Shown here: positions 30,060 through 42,578 of the stretch, one piece after another
Layout of the letters: every line of letters starts with the position of its first letter
How positions within the stretch are numbered: the stretch's first letter is position 1
Assembly: GCA_964035755.1 (NCBI GenBank)
Contig: CAXIVR010000001.1
Location: 353,971,674-354,035,673 of the forward strand
Reading direction: 5' to 3'
Length of the DNA stretch: 64,000 nt
From: Teleogryllus oceanicus
Lineage: Eukaryota; Arthropoda; Insecta; Orthoptera; Gryllidae
Program-made: the position numbers and the translations under genes
Notes under the pieces: model-generated
The model's input: only the letters and a program-made list of their open reading frames with translations
What the model was told of the DNA's origin: nothing
Database searches by the model: none

Positions 30060-33000
30060 TTAAGACGCGAGACTCCAAACAGCGTGAAGGGACTACAAGA
30101 GATAGATCTCCGGCTTGTCCCCCCCCCCCAAGCTCTTCCATGCTCCCACAGCTGTAATTGGTACACTTCAGTTGACTTCACCTCCTCGCATCGGCAAATA
30201 AATAAGATAGATTTAAATGGAAAGGATGAACCTACGTTTTAAATGGGTCCCTTTTCGATTATAATTTAATTCAGGCGCTGTGTTCTTCCAGTTAAGATGA
30301 TTACTTCCAGGATGCGGTAAAAGATTTCACAACCGCAAATGTCGAAGATTGTTATTTAACTATTGCTGACGCCATAACTATAGTAAGCACCTCAGAAAGG
30401 TATTTGGTATTTTAATGGGGAAAAGAATATGCGTTTGAACTCGATAAAGACATTATTATTAAACTTCATCAAGAGAAGTCATATTGAAAACTAGAAATAT
30501 GGCGAATAATTCATATCCTCAAAAATCTATTTTTTTGGTTGTTACTTCAAAACAACGAAGATGGTGTTTGTGTTACAAAACAGATAACAAAATTACTTTG
30601 TATTGCTCCAAATAAAAACTTTAACAGGTAAGAATCATATCAATCACATGTGTAATGCACGTTTTGTACTACATGTGTAATGCAAGTTTTCTACATCTGC
30701 AATTCATTATTTGACTATTACTCATTTTGTTCTGGGATCATTATTTCACAATCTTATACGTTTAAATCTCGAAACAGATTTTTGGCAGCTTTATATAAAT
30801 TTCTGTTGTACATATATTACTCCATTTATACGTACCTATACGAGAACGTATAAAGAAAATTCTTATTTTACGGAACCAAGTATGCAAATAATTACCCCGA
30901 GGCCCCTGTTGTATGATTTTTATATTTGATATTCAAGTAAAACGTTTAAAAAGTAGCACACTAATAGAAACTACTGTACATGTTCTTGAATTTTTAAGTT
31001 ATGTTAAATAATGTGAGTTCCTTACAAATTGTTTAAAATGTTGCGCGTCCACTATTTCAAATTCTTTGACAAATAAGGAGCAACTCATCTGAGCTCGACA
31101 ATCAATCCACTTTCTCATCCCATATAATTTTCTTCTTTTGCAAAGAAGCATATTAAGTAACGAAAGCCGCCATCGCCACTCTCTTCTTCGCCTCCATCTT
31201 AACTCTCGCATCTCCATCACGAGCCTACTGCTCTCCAGTGGGCAGGCATGCGAGAAATAATCTCGAGAGGACGCCGTGAGTGCATTCTCGAGGTAGAAAT
31301 TTCTGCGAGACGCTCGCAGGTGGAGAGGGTATTGTGAACTTCTGTTCACACTAGCTCACTCTAGTTGAGACAAACCACTGAAGTGAAAGGGGTGCCAAAA
31401 ATATACCAAAGCTATTTCACGTGGTTTCGAAATTGCCAAAATATGAGCAGGTGCTGCGAGACAAAATTATTCCGCATAAACATTATGCTTGGACCTCACC
31501 AGCAGCTTCCTGCTATGACTATGATAGTACGCTGACCACAAGGGCCAGAGGGAAAGTAATTTGAAATCGGGCATACCTGAGAGTCGGTTTATGACCAAAC
31601 CTCTCCATTGGATAATTCACGAATTAGCCCGTTAATTAGCATATTACTCACATGGCTTGGCATTATACCCACATTGTCATCTATGGATGACAATGAACGG
31701 ATCATCACGACATCATCCGGTTAAGGTTGATATTACCCACAAGTGCTGGGCAAGAAGCGTGATGGTGCGTGTGAGGCATCTTGTGTGTTCGCGATAATTT
31801 TTTTGGCATAAAAATTATTTGCACACCCTGAAAGTTGCTTTAAGTAAATCGTAAAGGCTGAAGGCGCCTCGTCTTCGGCCTCAACTCTGCAACCATAAAT
31901 TGGGATTACGTTAGGTGCTATCCTGTAAATAGAAAACTGTTCGTACTTTAGACATTATCATGCCCTTTTGGATAATAATTACCGGCTAATTCACGAAATA
32001 TCCAGATTTGGATATTAGCCATAACATATACACATCTTCACTTCAACCCCCTCAGTTTACTCGCTGGCCAATTTGCATCAAAGTACTTAAAAATAGTATT
32101 AGCCACCTAGTAATGGGAGTGGAATAGAAAATAGAAAGGTAATACACAGAATAGAAAATACCTAGGTAAACTTCTCCCATTTATGTGATGAAAATATATT
32201 TATTTTACAGAGATGTATAAATTCACAGACTCAGCCATTTCTACACATACCATTAGTAATTATCACAATGGTGAATAACTTCCACCAATTCAAACAAGAA
32301 ATCAACCTGCTTTACTACAGCTTGCAATATTGACCTGTCACAATAAATCCTGTACTGAAACTAAAAACAGGGCAATAACACACCCTTCAGAAACATGATT
32401 TCCCATAAGCATACAACTTAATATACTACTTAATATACATAAAGACAAAAACTCATTCATAAACAATTTATGCATACATAATTAAATAAACCATGCAGTA
32501 CTAAAAAACAGGTACATTTCAAAATATGAAATAATTGTAAGATTTTAGCGTTTTTCACAAGTGTTCAGAAGAATATACATTTATTTAAATGGAATGCGAA
32601 AGTCCGGTACTGTCGTTTACAAACACAGTTCTTAAACATCATGAAACTGCCACACAAACCAATGTATTTGAAACTGAATACTGTACTGAAAGCACACCAC
32701 TGCCTACAGTGTATGTCCGCAAAAGATTGGATGGTGGATTTTCACTGAAAAAAATAAATAAATAAATGTTAGTGTGATAAGTTAATTAAACACAATACAC
32801 ATTTTCATTGTAACGTTTATGCAAAAAAGGCATGAACAAAAAAATTGTTTCAATTACTCTTATATATGGTTCCATTTACTTTCTACTTCAATTTGTAGAA
32901 AAAATGAGCACTGGAAACTTGGAAAGAAATGAATTAAATTCTTAAAGCCAAACCAACTTCGTTGCTGACTAGTCATAGGGCTTCTTAGTCGCATTCAGCA

Positions 33001-33230
33001 AGATGCTTCATGAGCTCTTAGTGATGTTTCAAGTTCGGTGAGCTTCAGATGTGAGCACTTGGAAAAGTATCTCAAAGAAGAGAGGTAATGGACGTTAAGA
33101 TGCAGACTTTCTTGCTAAGGTAATCCATTTTACGAGCATCTCTGTGGACTGCCCGGCCTCCACACTTCAACTTCTTTTCAGCAATTGTCACCGATCAATT
33201 TTCCGGACGCCGCCGCGCAGCACCCGGCCA
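30060..33230. other. Long AT-rich stretch with no recognised gene
   Basis: No coding frame with family resemblance and no repeat array. A poly-C run (30,120-30,129) and GC-richer patches at 31,160-31,330 and 33,150-33,230 are the only local features. It could be intron or intergenic DNA. Confidence 0.4.
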
Positions 33231-33231
33231 C

Positions 33232-33425
33232 AAAATTAATACTAGTATCGATTCATTAACAATAATGCTGCGTCAAAATGATATGCTCTGAAGTTTTATC
33301 TTTCGACGATACTATTTCTTATTAACAAAAAACGCGTAAACATTTTTGGTTAGTATTGTTTTAATTAATAATTAATAGTATTAAATTATAATTCAACTAG
33401 TTGGGGACTGCGCCATTCTCTTAAG
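33232..33425 (+). repeat. Direct repeat left of Mutator-like remnant
   Basis: About 190 bp ('attcattaacaataatgct', 'tcaaaatgatatgctctga', 'ttgttttaattaataatta', 'ggggactgcgccattctct') that recurs in the same orientation at 35,812-36,006 with moderate divergence. Confidence 0.8.
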
Positions 33426-33823
33426 GACAGACAGAAGGTTCTTGGGCTCAAAAAATGCAATTTTGTTTTTTTTTTACACCATAAAATTCTTTGAACTTTT
33501 CTGAACAAGGTAGTGTATTTTGTTTTTTGATTTCGGACATTTTAAGCCTTTTAAATGGGCATTTAAATACCTGCGCCATGTTGATTTAAATGCCTCTCGG
33601 GGCAACACGCCCCCTTTCGTGTTATACTCGTATAATTAAATTATTTTTTCACAGTGAATAGTTGCTTGTGTCTTTTGTTCATGATATTTGTCTGTTAAGA
33701 TGTTGGCAGCGATGTGGTTGTCAAAGAGTTTCTAAAGGTAAGTGCATCTATGAAAACGTGCGTTTGTTTACAAAGTATTGTGTACTGAAGTTGTGTCTGT
33801 CTTGCGCTGTTTTGGGAAGGGAA

Positions 33824-33968
33824 AGTTCTATGGGAATCGTTATACGAAGCCAAGCAGTGTACTAGTCGCGCGACTTTTCTTGACGTCTGAGCTGTTCAGA
33901 CGTGTTGTGACGTGATTGTTCAGCTTGACAAGTTCTATGGGAATCGTTATACGAAGCCAAGCAGTGTA
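33824..33968 (+). repeat. 38-bp direct duplication
   Basis: AAGTTCTATGGGAATCGTTA followed by TACGAAGCCAAGCAGTGTA occurs at 33,824-33,861 and exactly again at 33,931-33,968, separated by 69 bp. The spacer contains a GACGTCTGAGCTGTTCAGAC palindrome. Perfect identity suggests a recent local duplication. Confidence 0.9.
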
Positions 33969-34149
33969 CGTAAACAAGAATGTTACTCCAGTTTCAAGTA
34001 ACAAACACTATAACCTCTACTCCTGAAAGTGCGTCTCCTGAAACTGGTGTATTTGGAAGGAGAAGGAGATGACAGTTTTAGAGTAAACAGTGCTATGAAT
34101 TGTAATATTATTATACATCTTAATATTTTTTCTTCTTTAATAAACTCCG

Positions 34150-35100
34150 TGGTAAAATGCAAGTATTGTGACTCAGAAAACTGAATAGTTGTTTATGAAG
34201 ATGAAACTGGGAGGAAAGGTCTGGCTTCAAAATGAACTGAAAGTGCTGTAAATGTGAAAATAAAAAATCTGCTACGAGTTCTGAGAAAGTTAATAAAGGT
34301 TATGAAGTAAATATTAGAATGTGCTAGTGGTGCATTGGAAAAGGTAGAATGCTGATAATGCTGAAAAGGTAGAATTGTGCTGTGATGAATCTTCCACCAC
34401 CTCCTGCAAAGTTTTCAATGTACACAAATATTGTTAGAAGGGCTGAAGACAGTAGCAGAAGCTTCTATGAAAAATGCAGTCTAGGAAACCATCTGTTCAA
34501 ATGATTGCTGCCGCATTTGATGGTACCTGGCACAAACGTGGCCATACTTCCTTGAATGGTGAAGTAACTGCTATTTCTTTAGAAACAGGTAAAGTTATTG
34601 ATGTTGCCTATCTCTCCAAGTTTTGTCACAAGTGTTCTGTAGGAAAATCCACACCCCATAATTGTGAGAAGAATTATGAGGGGTACAGTGCAGGAATGGA
34701 AAGCAATGGTGTTCTCACTATTTTTCAAAGATCAGAGGAGGAAAGAGGTGTTCAATACACACAGTATTTGGGTGATGGTGACTCAAAAGGTTTTTTGAAG
34801 GTTCAAGAAGCTAATGTATATGGTGCAAAAAAAGATAGAAAAATAGGAATGTTGTGGCTATGTTCAGAAGAGGATGGGGAGTAGACTAAGAAAATTAAGG
34901 CATGAACTCAAAGGTAAAAAGCTTGAATCTTCAAGCAAATGACTTTCTGGAAGGGGTCCATTGACTGACAGACACACAGATTAATTTATTGCAGCAGTAT
35001 TATGGTTTGGCAATAAGAAGAAATGCTGGCTCAAAAAGTGTCAAAGATATGAGGAAGGAAGTATGGGCAACATTTTTTCATAAAATCTCAACTGATGACG
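34150..35100 (+). pseudogene. Mutator-like transposase remnant
   Basis: Upstream, in broken frames near 34,155-34,250, are Cys motifs (CKYCDSENC-like and KCCKCEN-like) typical of the zinc-binding N-terminal part of this arthropod Mutator-like transposase family (Pfam Mutator-like transposase domain). The main frame (34,474-34,884) has AAFDGTWHKRGHTSLNGEV and TGKVIDVAYLSKFCHKC (start of the DDE domain, first Asp in DGTW), then NYEGYSAGMESNG and YLGDGDSKGF (second Asp region). After a frameshift at about 34,850 the downstream part reads QQYYGLAIRRNAGS and WATFFHKISTDDG, which fits the C-terminal domain. Multiple stops show it is dead. Confidence 0.75.
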
Positions 35101-35811
35101 GGTAATTTCAAAATATCTAAATTTCAAGTTCTTATCTTTATGCAACCGTGAGCAACCGTGCAACCTACGCACGAGCCGACAGTGATTGAATTTTTCTTAT
35201 CACCTAAAATGACTAAAACGTCGAAAGTACCAAAAATGTACACGAGACCATATAGAAGGTACATAAGAAAACGTTATTAAAACCAGCTTGTTGCAAATAC
35301 AATGTCAACAATTTGACAATGGCAAATTAACTAAGAGAAGATAATAAATAATATGCATCGATTCAACATTATGTATCAAAACTGTATCACGCTATCATAT
35401 ACCATCACCAATGGCGGATTTACCATTAAGATAAACAGGTACAGCTTGGGCCTCAATAGTCCAATGAAAAATTACATTTATTTCATAAACACGCTATTGA
35501 AGTTAAAAACATATTTGTTCTAAGACCGGCGTTTTCGTTCTCATGTATTACGTTTCGAACTTGTCGAGTGCATGAAAAAATCGGCCACGCCGAAATCCAT
35601 CATAGCGCTCTGATTGAAACGATCTCTTTTCACATATCCGACATTTGGCTATTCAGTCACAACGATGCGTGTCACGTTGATGTCGTCTCAAGGCGACCTT
35701 CTCTTCTCGGCCGCATCTTTGTGAATATTTTTAACTCCAATTATTACAAATTGTGCAAGTAACAGATCATTTAGTAAACTTAAAAAAGGTTAAAAATTAG
35801 TATCGACTGAG

Positions 35812-36006
35812 TATAGGACACGACAAACTCAATTCACTAACAATAATGCTCCGTCAAAATGATATGCTCTGAGGTCGTATCTTCCGATGAAACTATTTCT
35901 GATTAACAAAAAATCGCGTAACTTTTTAGATCAGTATTGTTTTAATTAATAATTAATAGTGTTAAAATATAATTCAACTAATTGGGGACTCCGGCATTCT
36001 CTTAAG
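35812..36006 (+). repeat. Direct repeat right of Mutator-like remnant
   Basis: Second copy of the 33,232-33,425 block in the same orientation. Its right end ('ggggactccggcattctctt') runs straight into the 310-bp tandem array, so the block is part of that repeat family's neighbourhood. Confidence 0.8.
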
Positions 36007-36930
36007 CGTCCTTTACGCTATCTAAGGTCCAAATTTAACAAAAAAAAAAAAATGTTACGCCGTTGTTGAAGATAGTTCAAAAAAATAAAAATTCCTTATG
36101 TCTGACACAAAATTTAGCAAAAAATACTCATTTTCGAAACATTGAACATGACATTATTTGAAGATTTGCTTTTGTTGAATACATTTTATTCAGAAAAAAA
36201 AGTTAAATCTTCATCATTGTAGTTGTAGGAAGATATTGAAATTTTTTTTGAATTTTTGCAATTTTCGAAAACTCAGAATTTTCAACGAACATGAGACCTG
36301 CACCATTCTCTTAGGCGTTATTCTCTTACGCTATACGCTCTACAAAGTCAAAATTTAATCAAATTGTTGTTGGTGCCATTTTTGAGAAAAAATGTTTAAA
36401 CAAAATTTAAAATCGTTTATTTTCAAGCAAAATTGCGAAAAGTACTAAAATGTTCAAAAATTGTACATGACATATCAAAACCTCTCTTTAACGAACCAAT
36501 TTCTTGGAGAATAAAAATCTCTATCTTTAATATTTTAGTTATAGGAAGACGCAGAAAAAAATTTGAAATTTTCCAGTTTTCAAAAATTAGGGTTTTCCAC
36601 GAGCATGAGACCTGCACCGTTCTCTTAAACGTCTTTCACACTATCCAATAACAAAATTTTAATCACAAATGTTCGAGCCATTTTTTGTTGCAAATTTTGG
36701 CAATGTCCCAGGGGCTTCATGTAAAGTATCCCAAAATAAAAATTTCGGCCGCGACATCTGCCACATCGATAGGGGAATATCAATTTTTCAGAAAATATGA
36801 TAAACAGTGTAGCGTTGTTCACAGACGGATAGACGTTTGGCCGTCAATCGATTTTTCGGTATCAAGAACCTACAAAATATGGATTCTGGCTACACGTTTT
36901 AAAGGATTCTTTTTCTAAATTTACCAACTA
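35990..36930 (+). repeat. 310-bp tandem satellite-type array
   Basis: The phrase 'gagacctgcaccattctctta' with a following 'acgctatc' recurs at about 35,990, 36,298 and 36,608. Matching blocks before each ('gttgtaggaag', 'ttttgaatttttgcaattttc', 'cgaacatgagacctgcacc') also recur, giving a period near 310 bp and roughly three units. Related diverged copies in inverse orientation lie at 13,690-14,340 and 15,245-15,400. Confidence 0.75.
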
Positions 36931-36939
36931 CATTTAGAC

Positions 36940-39400
36940 GTTTTTTCGCGCAGCATTTCATAACTCTCCCCACTGCGTAAGAGGTAGCAAGAAAGTAAAA
37001 TACAACGAAAAGATAACAAAAAAAAAAACCAACGAATTAATCATGACCATATCAATCAAATGAAGTGGCATATTAACCAGACAGATCACATCTACAAGAG
37101 TAATATATTTTCCCAAATGTCATTGAAAGCTCATTGAACGACATTATGTGTGATATAGTGCGTACTTGTAAGCATCTTTCAAGATCTCACCCAGGAGAAG
37201 TAAGTTTTGGTTAAATTTAAACCGAAGTCAGAACGTAGTAAGTAAACGTTTGCGAAATTAACGGAATAGAATAAAGATTTTTTCTCTTTTAAATGTCACA
37301 TGATACAAGTAACAATAGAAAGTAGAAATAAGTGTTTTGCACTACTGGTCAGCTTTTCCCTCAGTGTGCGCTGTACTGAAAGACCCTAATGAGAAATGTG
37401 CACGTTTAGTCGCGAGAGAACGGCACGATTGAAGTGGTCATTGTTTTTCTCTCGCTGGGAATTCAATGCTTAGTCACGTATGAATCACAGAGCACAGACA
37501 GTAGAAATAATCCTTCTCTTTTTAATACAAACACCTAAATTCTCTTTTACATCAGTATGATCGTACATATGGTAACGTCGCGCCCTCCGGGCGCAGTACT
37601 CTTTACATTCACACGAGGCGTGATGCACTGAAATGCTACGCGATTTGTCATGGACACCTGTGCGAAAGAGCGAGCGATCGACCCTCGAATCAAATTGTAA
37701 GTGCCAGCGATTCGCGACGTGCACATGCGCGTCGGCCGAACGGTTCTTTAGCCGAAGAATAATTTCAAAAATGGAGGCCCAGATGCACTGCATTCCACCG
37801 ACCGCGGCGTACACCCCCCCCCCCACGTGTAACGTTCGCACCGAAAAATGCAACAGCAATTTTCTTTCGTGCCTAGCGCACCATTGGTTCGAGTATCGCC
37901 CCACCACCTCTCCTGATAGCTGAATCTAAGCAACTATGGTGATGCACTCGGATCAGAGGAGGGTATCAAAGCCTTCGTTTTGTCGCGTCCTAAAAACACT
38001 CAGCTCGAACTTCGCAATTCACTCCTAATTCATATTTTACTTTACGTTCGTACTTCTGGCTTGTGCCTCGAACGTGACTTCAAAATTCTCACGTAAGACT
38101 GCGTTCAGTAGATGAACTTCTACAATAGTCTTTGGGTTTCGAAGATGTACTGTCCGTGGCTAGCATTTCAAGCCCGCAAGTGGGACCACTGATGTCTCAA
38201 AGGCGCATTATGTTGTTCAATTTCGGCACTAAACTCGTGCGCGGAACTCCAACCCTTGAGTTCGCCGTAACATGTGTTCAGAGACCGATCACTTTGACCG
38301 CGTTCTCATCTGACTCGGGAGCGAATACAGCTCATCGCCACGTTAGCGTGACGTCGCTGACGCCGCTGTGGGCCCTATGGTCGCGCGCTATCGCCCGACG
38401 TCCCGCTTGGGTGAAGGAGAAAGAGCCGGGGCCGCATCTCTCCGCCGCCCGCTGCGCTGCAGGCTACGCCGCACCCAGTCGCCTAGGAACGAAGTCATCG
38501 CGGCAACACAGTAAGACCTTTTGTGAATGACCCGTAATCCCCGTCCCCGTCGGCTCCTTTTTCTCGCCGAGGTGCGGAAATACTACAACAAAAGAAGCTG
38601 AGAGCGTAGATGCCACCAATACGGCATGTTATCGCAGCGGTCAATTAATTGTTGTTTTCATTTTTTGCTTGTGAAAATTTCAAGATAGAAAGCCACAATA
38701 ACTTTATCAAAATTTGTGATAATCTGTGTAAAAATCATTTATTCGCACGCTCATCATCACCTGTGTTGTGAAATTTGTGTGTCTTTTATTGATCATTGAC
38801 ATGCAACCCCGCCGACCGGTAGGTTACAATATTTACAAGCGCAGTTTATCTCGCGTAAGAATTAGCTGAATCAAAGCACTGTTTGCTTAAGAGTAGGCGG
38901 CAGTTCTGGGTGCAAAGAAATTGAAGACTAGTATTTACTGAATCTAAGTATTCCAGACGTGACTTTACTCGACTTCTTTCGACAACATTTAGAGCGTAGT
39001 ACGGACAATATTCTTCAGTGTTTGGCGAATGTTCCACCGCGCATTTAAAAATTCCGTATGGAAAAACAAATGAAAATTCGTTTTTTGGTTCGAGCTATTT
39101 CCGGGGTTTAGTGAATGTTCTCGAAGAAACAAAATGTACTTTTGCGAGTGCAGACAGTTTGAGCGGCCTCCCACGTCGCCACGCGTCTGCTGCCAGGCCT
39201 CTTCCGTTTCCTGGACCAGAGACTGGAGGCGCGGAGGAGTGGGGTGCGGTGTTTTGGGACGGCTTCTGCCGTCTTGATGGAAAAGCGGGCGCTGACACGT
39301 GCTTTCTTCCCTTGAGAATCACCCCGAAATTCTTCAAGTTTCGTTTCCTTCTTGTGAGCCGCCAGCAGCAGGACCTGGGATGCAGCGCAGCCAAAAGGGC
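36940..39400. other. Mixed AT/GC stretch without recognised gene
   Basis: GC content rises between 37,570 and 38,560 and again at 39,180-39,470. There is a run of 13 C at 37,817-37,829. Open frames in the GC-rich parts on both strands match nothing I know and look like CpG-rich non-coding DNA, for example a promoter or untranslated region. Confidence 0.4.
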
Positions 39401-39406
39401 CGGCGT

Positions 39407-39452
39407 GGGCAAGGGCAAGGGCAAGGGCGAGGGCGAGGGCGAGGGCGAGGCC
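39407..39452 (+). repeat. Hexamer array GGGCAA/GGGCGA
   Basis: Three GGGCAA and about four GGGCGA units in a row in a GC-rich region, encoding Gly-Lys/Gly-Glu repeats on one strand. It is a simple tandem repeat and could also form G-rich secondary structure. Confidence 0.9.
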
Positions 39453-39714
39453 GTGGGCGTGGCTGCTCCTGCTCCTCCTCTCTCCAACTCGATACCTACA
39501 CAACGACTCACTCACTTCCACTCTCCCTTCAAAAAGACAAAAAACAAACAAACAAACAAACTTGGCGCCAAATGCTGTACCTGCTTAGGCAGATTACACC
39601 GAAGAATACATTTTCTTGGAGAAGAATACCATACCTTACATATCTAACATTGCCTGCTTTAGACTGAAAGTAAATTCAGAGGCTATTCCAGCAGCACTAA
39701 AACAATCACATCAG

Positions 39715-39905
39715 ACTTCATGGAAAACGTTTGCAATGCCAATACATTTTTTCACACGAGGATGTTCCACATCGTGCCACATAATTCAGCAATTCAGCAC
39801 ATTTACAATTTTCTTCACAGCTCTTTGCACCATCACGACTTGCCAACTGTTTTATAATATGGTGACATCTACATACTGTTGCGTCACCAACACAAAAGTT
39901 GTACT
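39715..39905 (-). other. Cys-rich open stretch, unidentified
   Basis: A minus-strand stretch of about 60 open codons is unusually rich in Cys (11), in the order VGDATVCRCHH, KSCEENCKC, VARCGTSSC and YWHCK. The pattern could be a treble-clef or TAZ-like zinc fold, but I cannot assign it. It has no start codon, is flanked by stops, and lies 240 bp downstream of the last WD40 exon on the same strand. It may be an exon of another gene, part of a transposon protein, or chance. Confidence 0.3.
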
Positions 39906-40142
39906 AACGATTGCAGCACAGAGCTACTACAAGAAACATTATTTTTCCTATATTGGAGACACTGAGTTCTTCAATTCGGTACCGTTCAACATTTGAATTT
40001 CATAACAATTTTTTAATATACCAAAACACCTTTTAATGTTCAGAATGTTAAAGAAATGTTAAATGTTCAGAATGTTAAAGAAATGGAAAACAAAATGAAA
40101 ATTACGTAAATACATTTATGTGTACACAAGATAAATAATATT

Positions 40143-40327
40143 CTATCCACACCTTGAATCTCCTTGGTCCTGCGTGGTCCATAAACGAACAGATCCATCA
40201 CTACTACAAGAAGAGAGAAACTCATTAGTTTTATCCCAGGCAAGGGATAGAACAGAACCACTATGTCCTTGAAATTCTTTATACAGCTTTCCTGCTGCAA
40301 GATCCCAAATTTTAATTCTGTCCTCAT
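40143..40327 (-). CDS. TAF5L: TAF5L-like WD40 exon (downstream exon)
   Basis: After an acceptor (TTTCTTTTCAG ending at 40,328) the exon reads EDRIKIWDLAAGKLYKEF, then GHSGSVLSLAW, and ends a WD blade with DGSVRLW. The IWD and RLW ends and the GH turns mark one and a half WD40 repeats. The 2-nt start phase joins exactly to the 1-nt end of the exon at 46,138, giving an Asp codon across the junction. The wording is closest to TAF5L (wda in flies) rather than TAF5. A stop occurs 10 codons after RLW (TAG at 40,143-40,145), earlier than in human TAF5L. Alternatively AAG|GTGTGG a few bases upstream is a donor and the gene continues. Confidence 0.75.
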
Positions 40328-40329
40328 CT

Positions 40330-41940
40330 GAAAAGAAATTGATGCAAGTTTAGTTCCCACATTCCACCATTTAAATCACTCATACACACAATACAATACA
40401 GAAACAATCTGTGCTCTGTTTTTGTACAAAAATCTATTTCACAGCTTTGAGGCTGGACATCTGACATGACAGGTGCAGAGATTAAGGCAGTGAAGACTAT
40501 GACCTAACATTACATAAATGTTTTTTTGTAGTATTAAGGCCATGTCAATAAAAGATTACATACATTGTGAAAGATCCAAACAGCATAAGAGAATTATGAT
40601 TCACTCCACATGTAACAGAACTTCATCAGAGAGTTCCCTGACGTTTCCAATAACTTAACTGGCTGGATAAAGAAGCCAACGCTAAAACATCCGTTTTAAA
40701 AATCTGTTCAAATGATGAAAATGTCTACTATGAAAGTTGTAAATAAAAAAACAACTTTAACCATAGTTGTCTATTTCATTCTTAAGCGTATTATGTAAAA
40801 AATAATATATTAAGAATTACATTAAATAATAAAAAATACAAATCATGTGGTCAAAACTTCTCGTCGGAGGTTCTTTCGGGCCCTTTCCATCCCAGAATGC
40901 CACGAAGAACTTTATTAGAACAGCTGTTCTCAAGAGTTCATTCTTTCAGTGTATTACCAGGCGGCCTCTTAAAGAAGATTTGTACATTTGGATGCTGCTA
41001 TTCTAGAACATACGGTTACTTTCTCGTAGATTTATATTAGAATATAATTTTGTAGATGAAATACAAGTACAAAATAGGATTATCCCATTAGCGTTATCGT
41101 GTAATCTTCAATGAAGCAAATCATCCTATAGAACGATAATTCTCCTGAGTGTGAACGTGCACGATGAATCCTTTCCTTCCCCGTGATCCAATCGCTGCAC
41201 CGCGTCCTGCTTAGTCTTTAGAGGCCTTGTCCTTCATCGCAGCTGCTTGTGGCGCGGACGGAGGCGACGGCGCTGGAACGAGCGTTTGTGCGGCCGCCGC
41301 TAGATCGTCGCGCGCAAAACCTTATTGAACATTTCTTAGAATATCATTTACGGATTCGCAAACAAATCATGTTCCTCACAGGAAACCTCGTTTCTCTCGG
41401 TGGACGGGAAGGGGTAGAACAGACGGACAAACGGAGCAACTGGGCATTCGCAAGTTACTCCAATACTAAATACGGATTTTTCCCTGGGGAAATTGTAAAG
41501 TACTGGACGTCCTTTAAAAAATTAAATAACAGCACATTTACCTGCTACGAAATTGACAGCTCTCCGAATTCCCACAAAAGCTAGAGAAGGTACAACAGCA
41601 CATACTTTTTGCATGATTCCAAATAGATACGAAATATTAAAATATTGTAATCTATGCCATACTAAAAAAAACTCTGTTTTAAGTTGAAAAGGTCTAATTC
41701 TCACGATTCGCCTCTCGTGCTTATCTGCGTTTATTTCGATTTCTTACTTCTAAAAATGAAACGAACATGAATAAATTTGCATGTTACAGTATCTACAGCA
41801 CATAATACAGAAAAGCAAGAAGAATTTCACACAAATTCCTGCCTTGATTACATTTGAAGTGAACTTAACAATTTTTTATACCATAATCAGCGATTAAAAC
41901 TTCTTAAAGAATAGAAGTGTGTTTGTAGTAGTATTAGCGC
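40330..41940. other. Intron sequence, downstream part
   Basis: Part of the TAF5L intron between 46,137 and 40,328. No exon motif seen. A GC-rich patch at 41,160-41,320 has open frames that resemble nothing known. Confidence 0.5.
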
Positions 41941-41946
41941 GGTTCT

Positions 41947-42150
41947 TTACAGCTGACGCCGCTTCTCGCATCCCAGTCGCCACGTTCTTCGATCCTCCCA
42001 ATCTTCCTTATGAAAATCTCGTTCCTTCATCGCCTTTTCTATCTCATTTTCCCACGTTTTTCTTGGTCTGCCACGCTTCCTGTTTCTCCGAGGGAACCAT
42101 TTTAAAATTTTCACACGAATCAATTTTCCGTCATCCTTTGAATATACCAT
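41947..42150 (-). pseudogene. RTE-like C-terminal motif
   Basis: The frame has RVKILKWFPRRNRKRGRPRKTW, then AMKERDFHKEDWEDRRTWR and a basic end. This 'RKRGRPRKTW...EDW.DR..WR' ending is the hallmark C-terminus of many arthropod RTE-type LINE proteins. It ends at the stop near 41,947, marking the 3' end of the ORF. Confidence 0.8.
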
Positions 42151-42418
42151 CTCAATCGTTTTGTATCAATTACATCGTATGACGGCATTGTATCAATATC
42201 AATACCCATCTTATTTTTTATGTTAACATTGGGTACTTAATCCATGGGTATATGTTAACATTGGGTACTTACTGTAAGGCCACAACAGCGTCTCCAATAG
42301 TTCATTTCCATTGATTCTAATTTTTACTCTTCGCTCTGACTTAAAATTCAAACTCCTGAACCGTATGTACATATGATTTCAACCAGCGATTTGTACATTC
42401 TTAACTTTGTCTTGCTTG

Positions 42419-42513
42419 TTATTTTTGGTTATAGAAAATATTACTCAACTGTCTTGTCACTACTCTCCCTTGAGCGATCCTATGTCTTACTTTTGCACAT
42501 CCACCTTCCTTTG

Positions 42514-42578
<65 letters not shown>

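Noticed and set aside
38132..38530. 132-codon plus-strand frame in GC-rich DNA
   Set aside because: No domain, no splice context and compositional bias; likely chance.
39018..39667. Long frames on both strands around the GGGCAA/GGGCGA hexamers
   Set aside because: Frames are kept open by the hexamer repeat and CG bias; neither strand shows conserved motifs.
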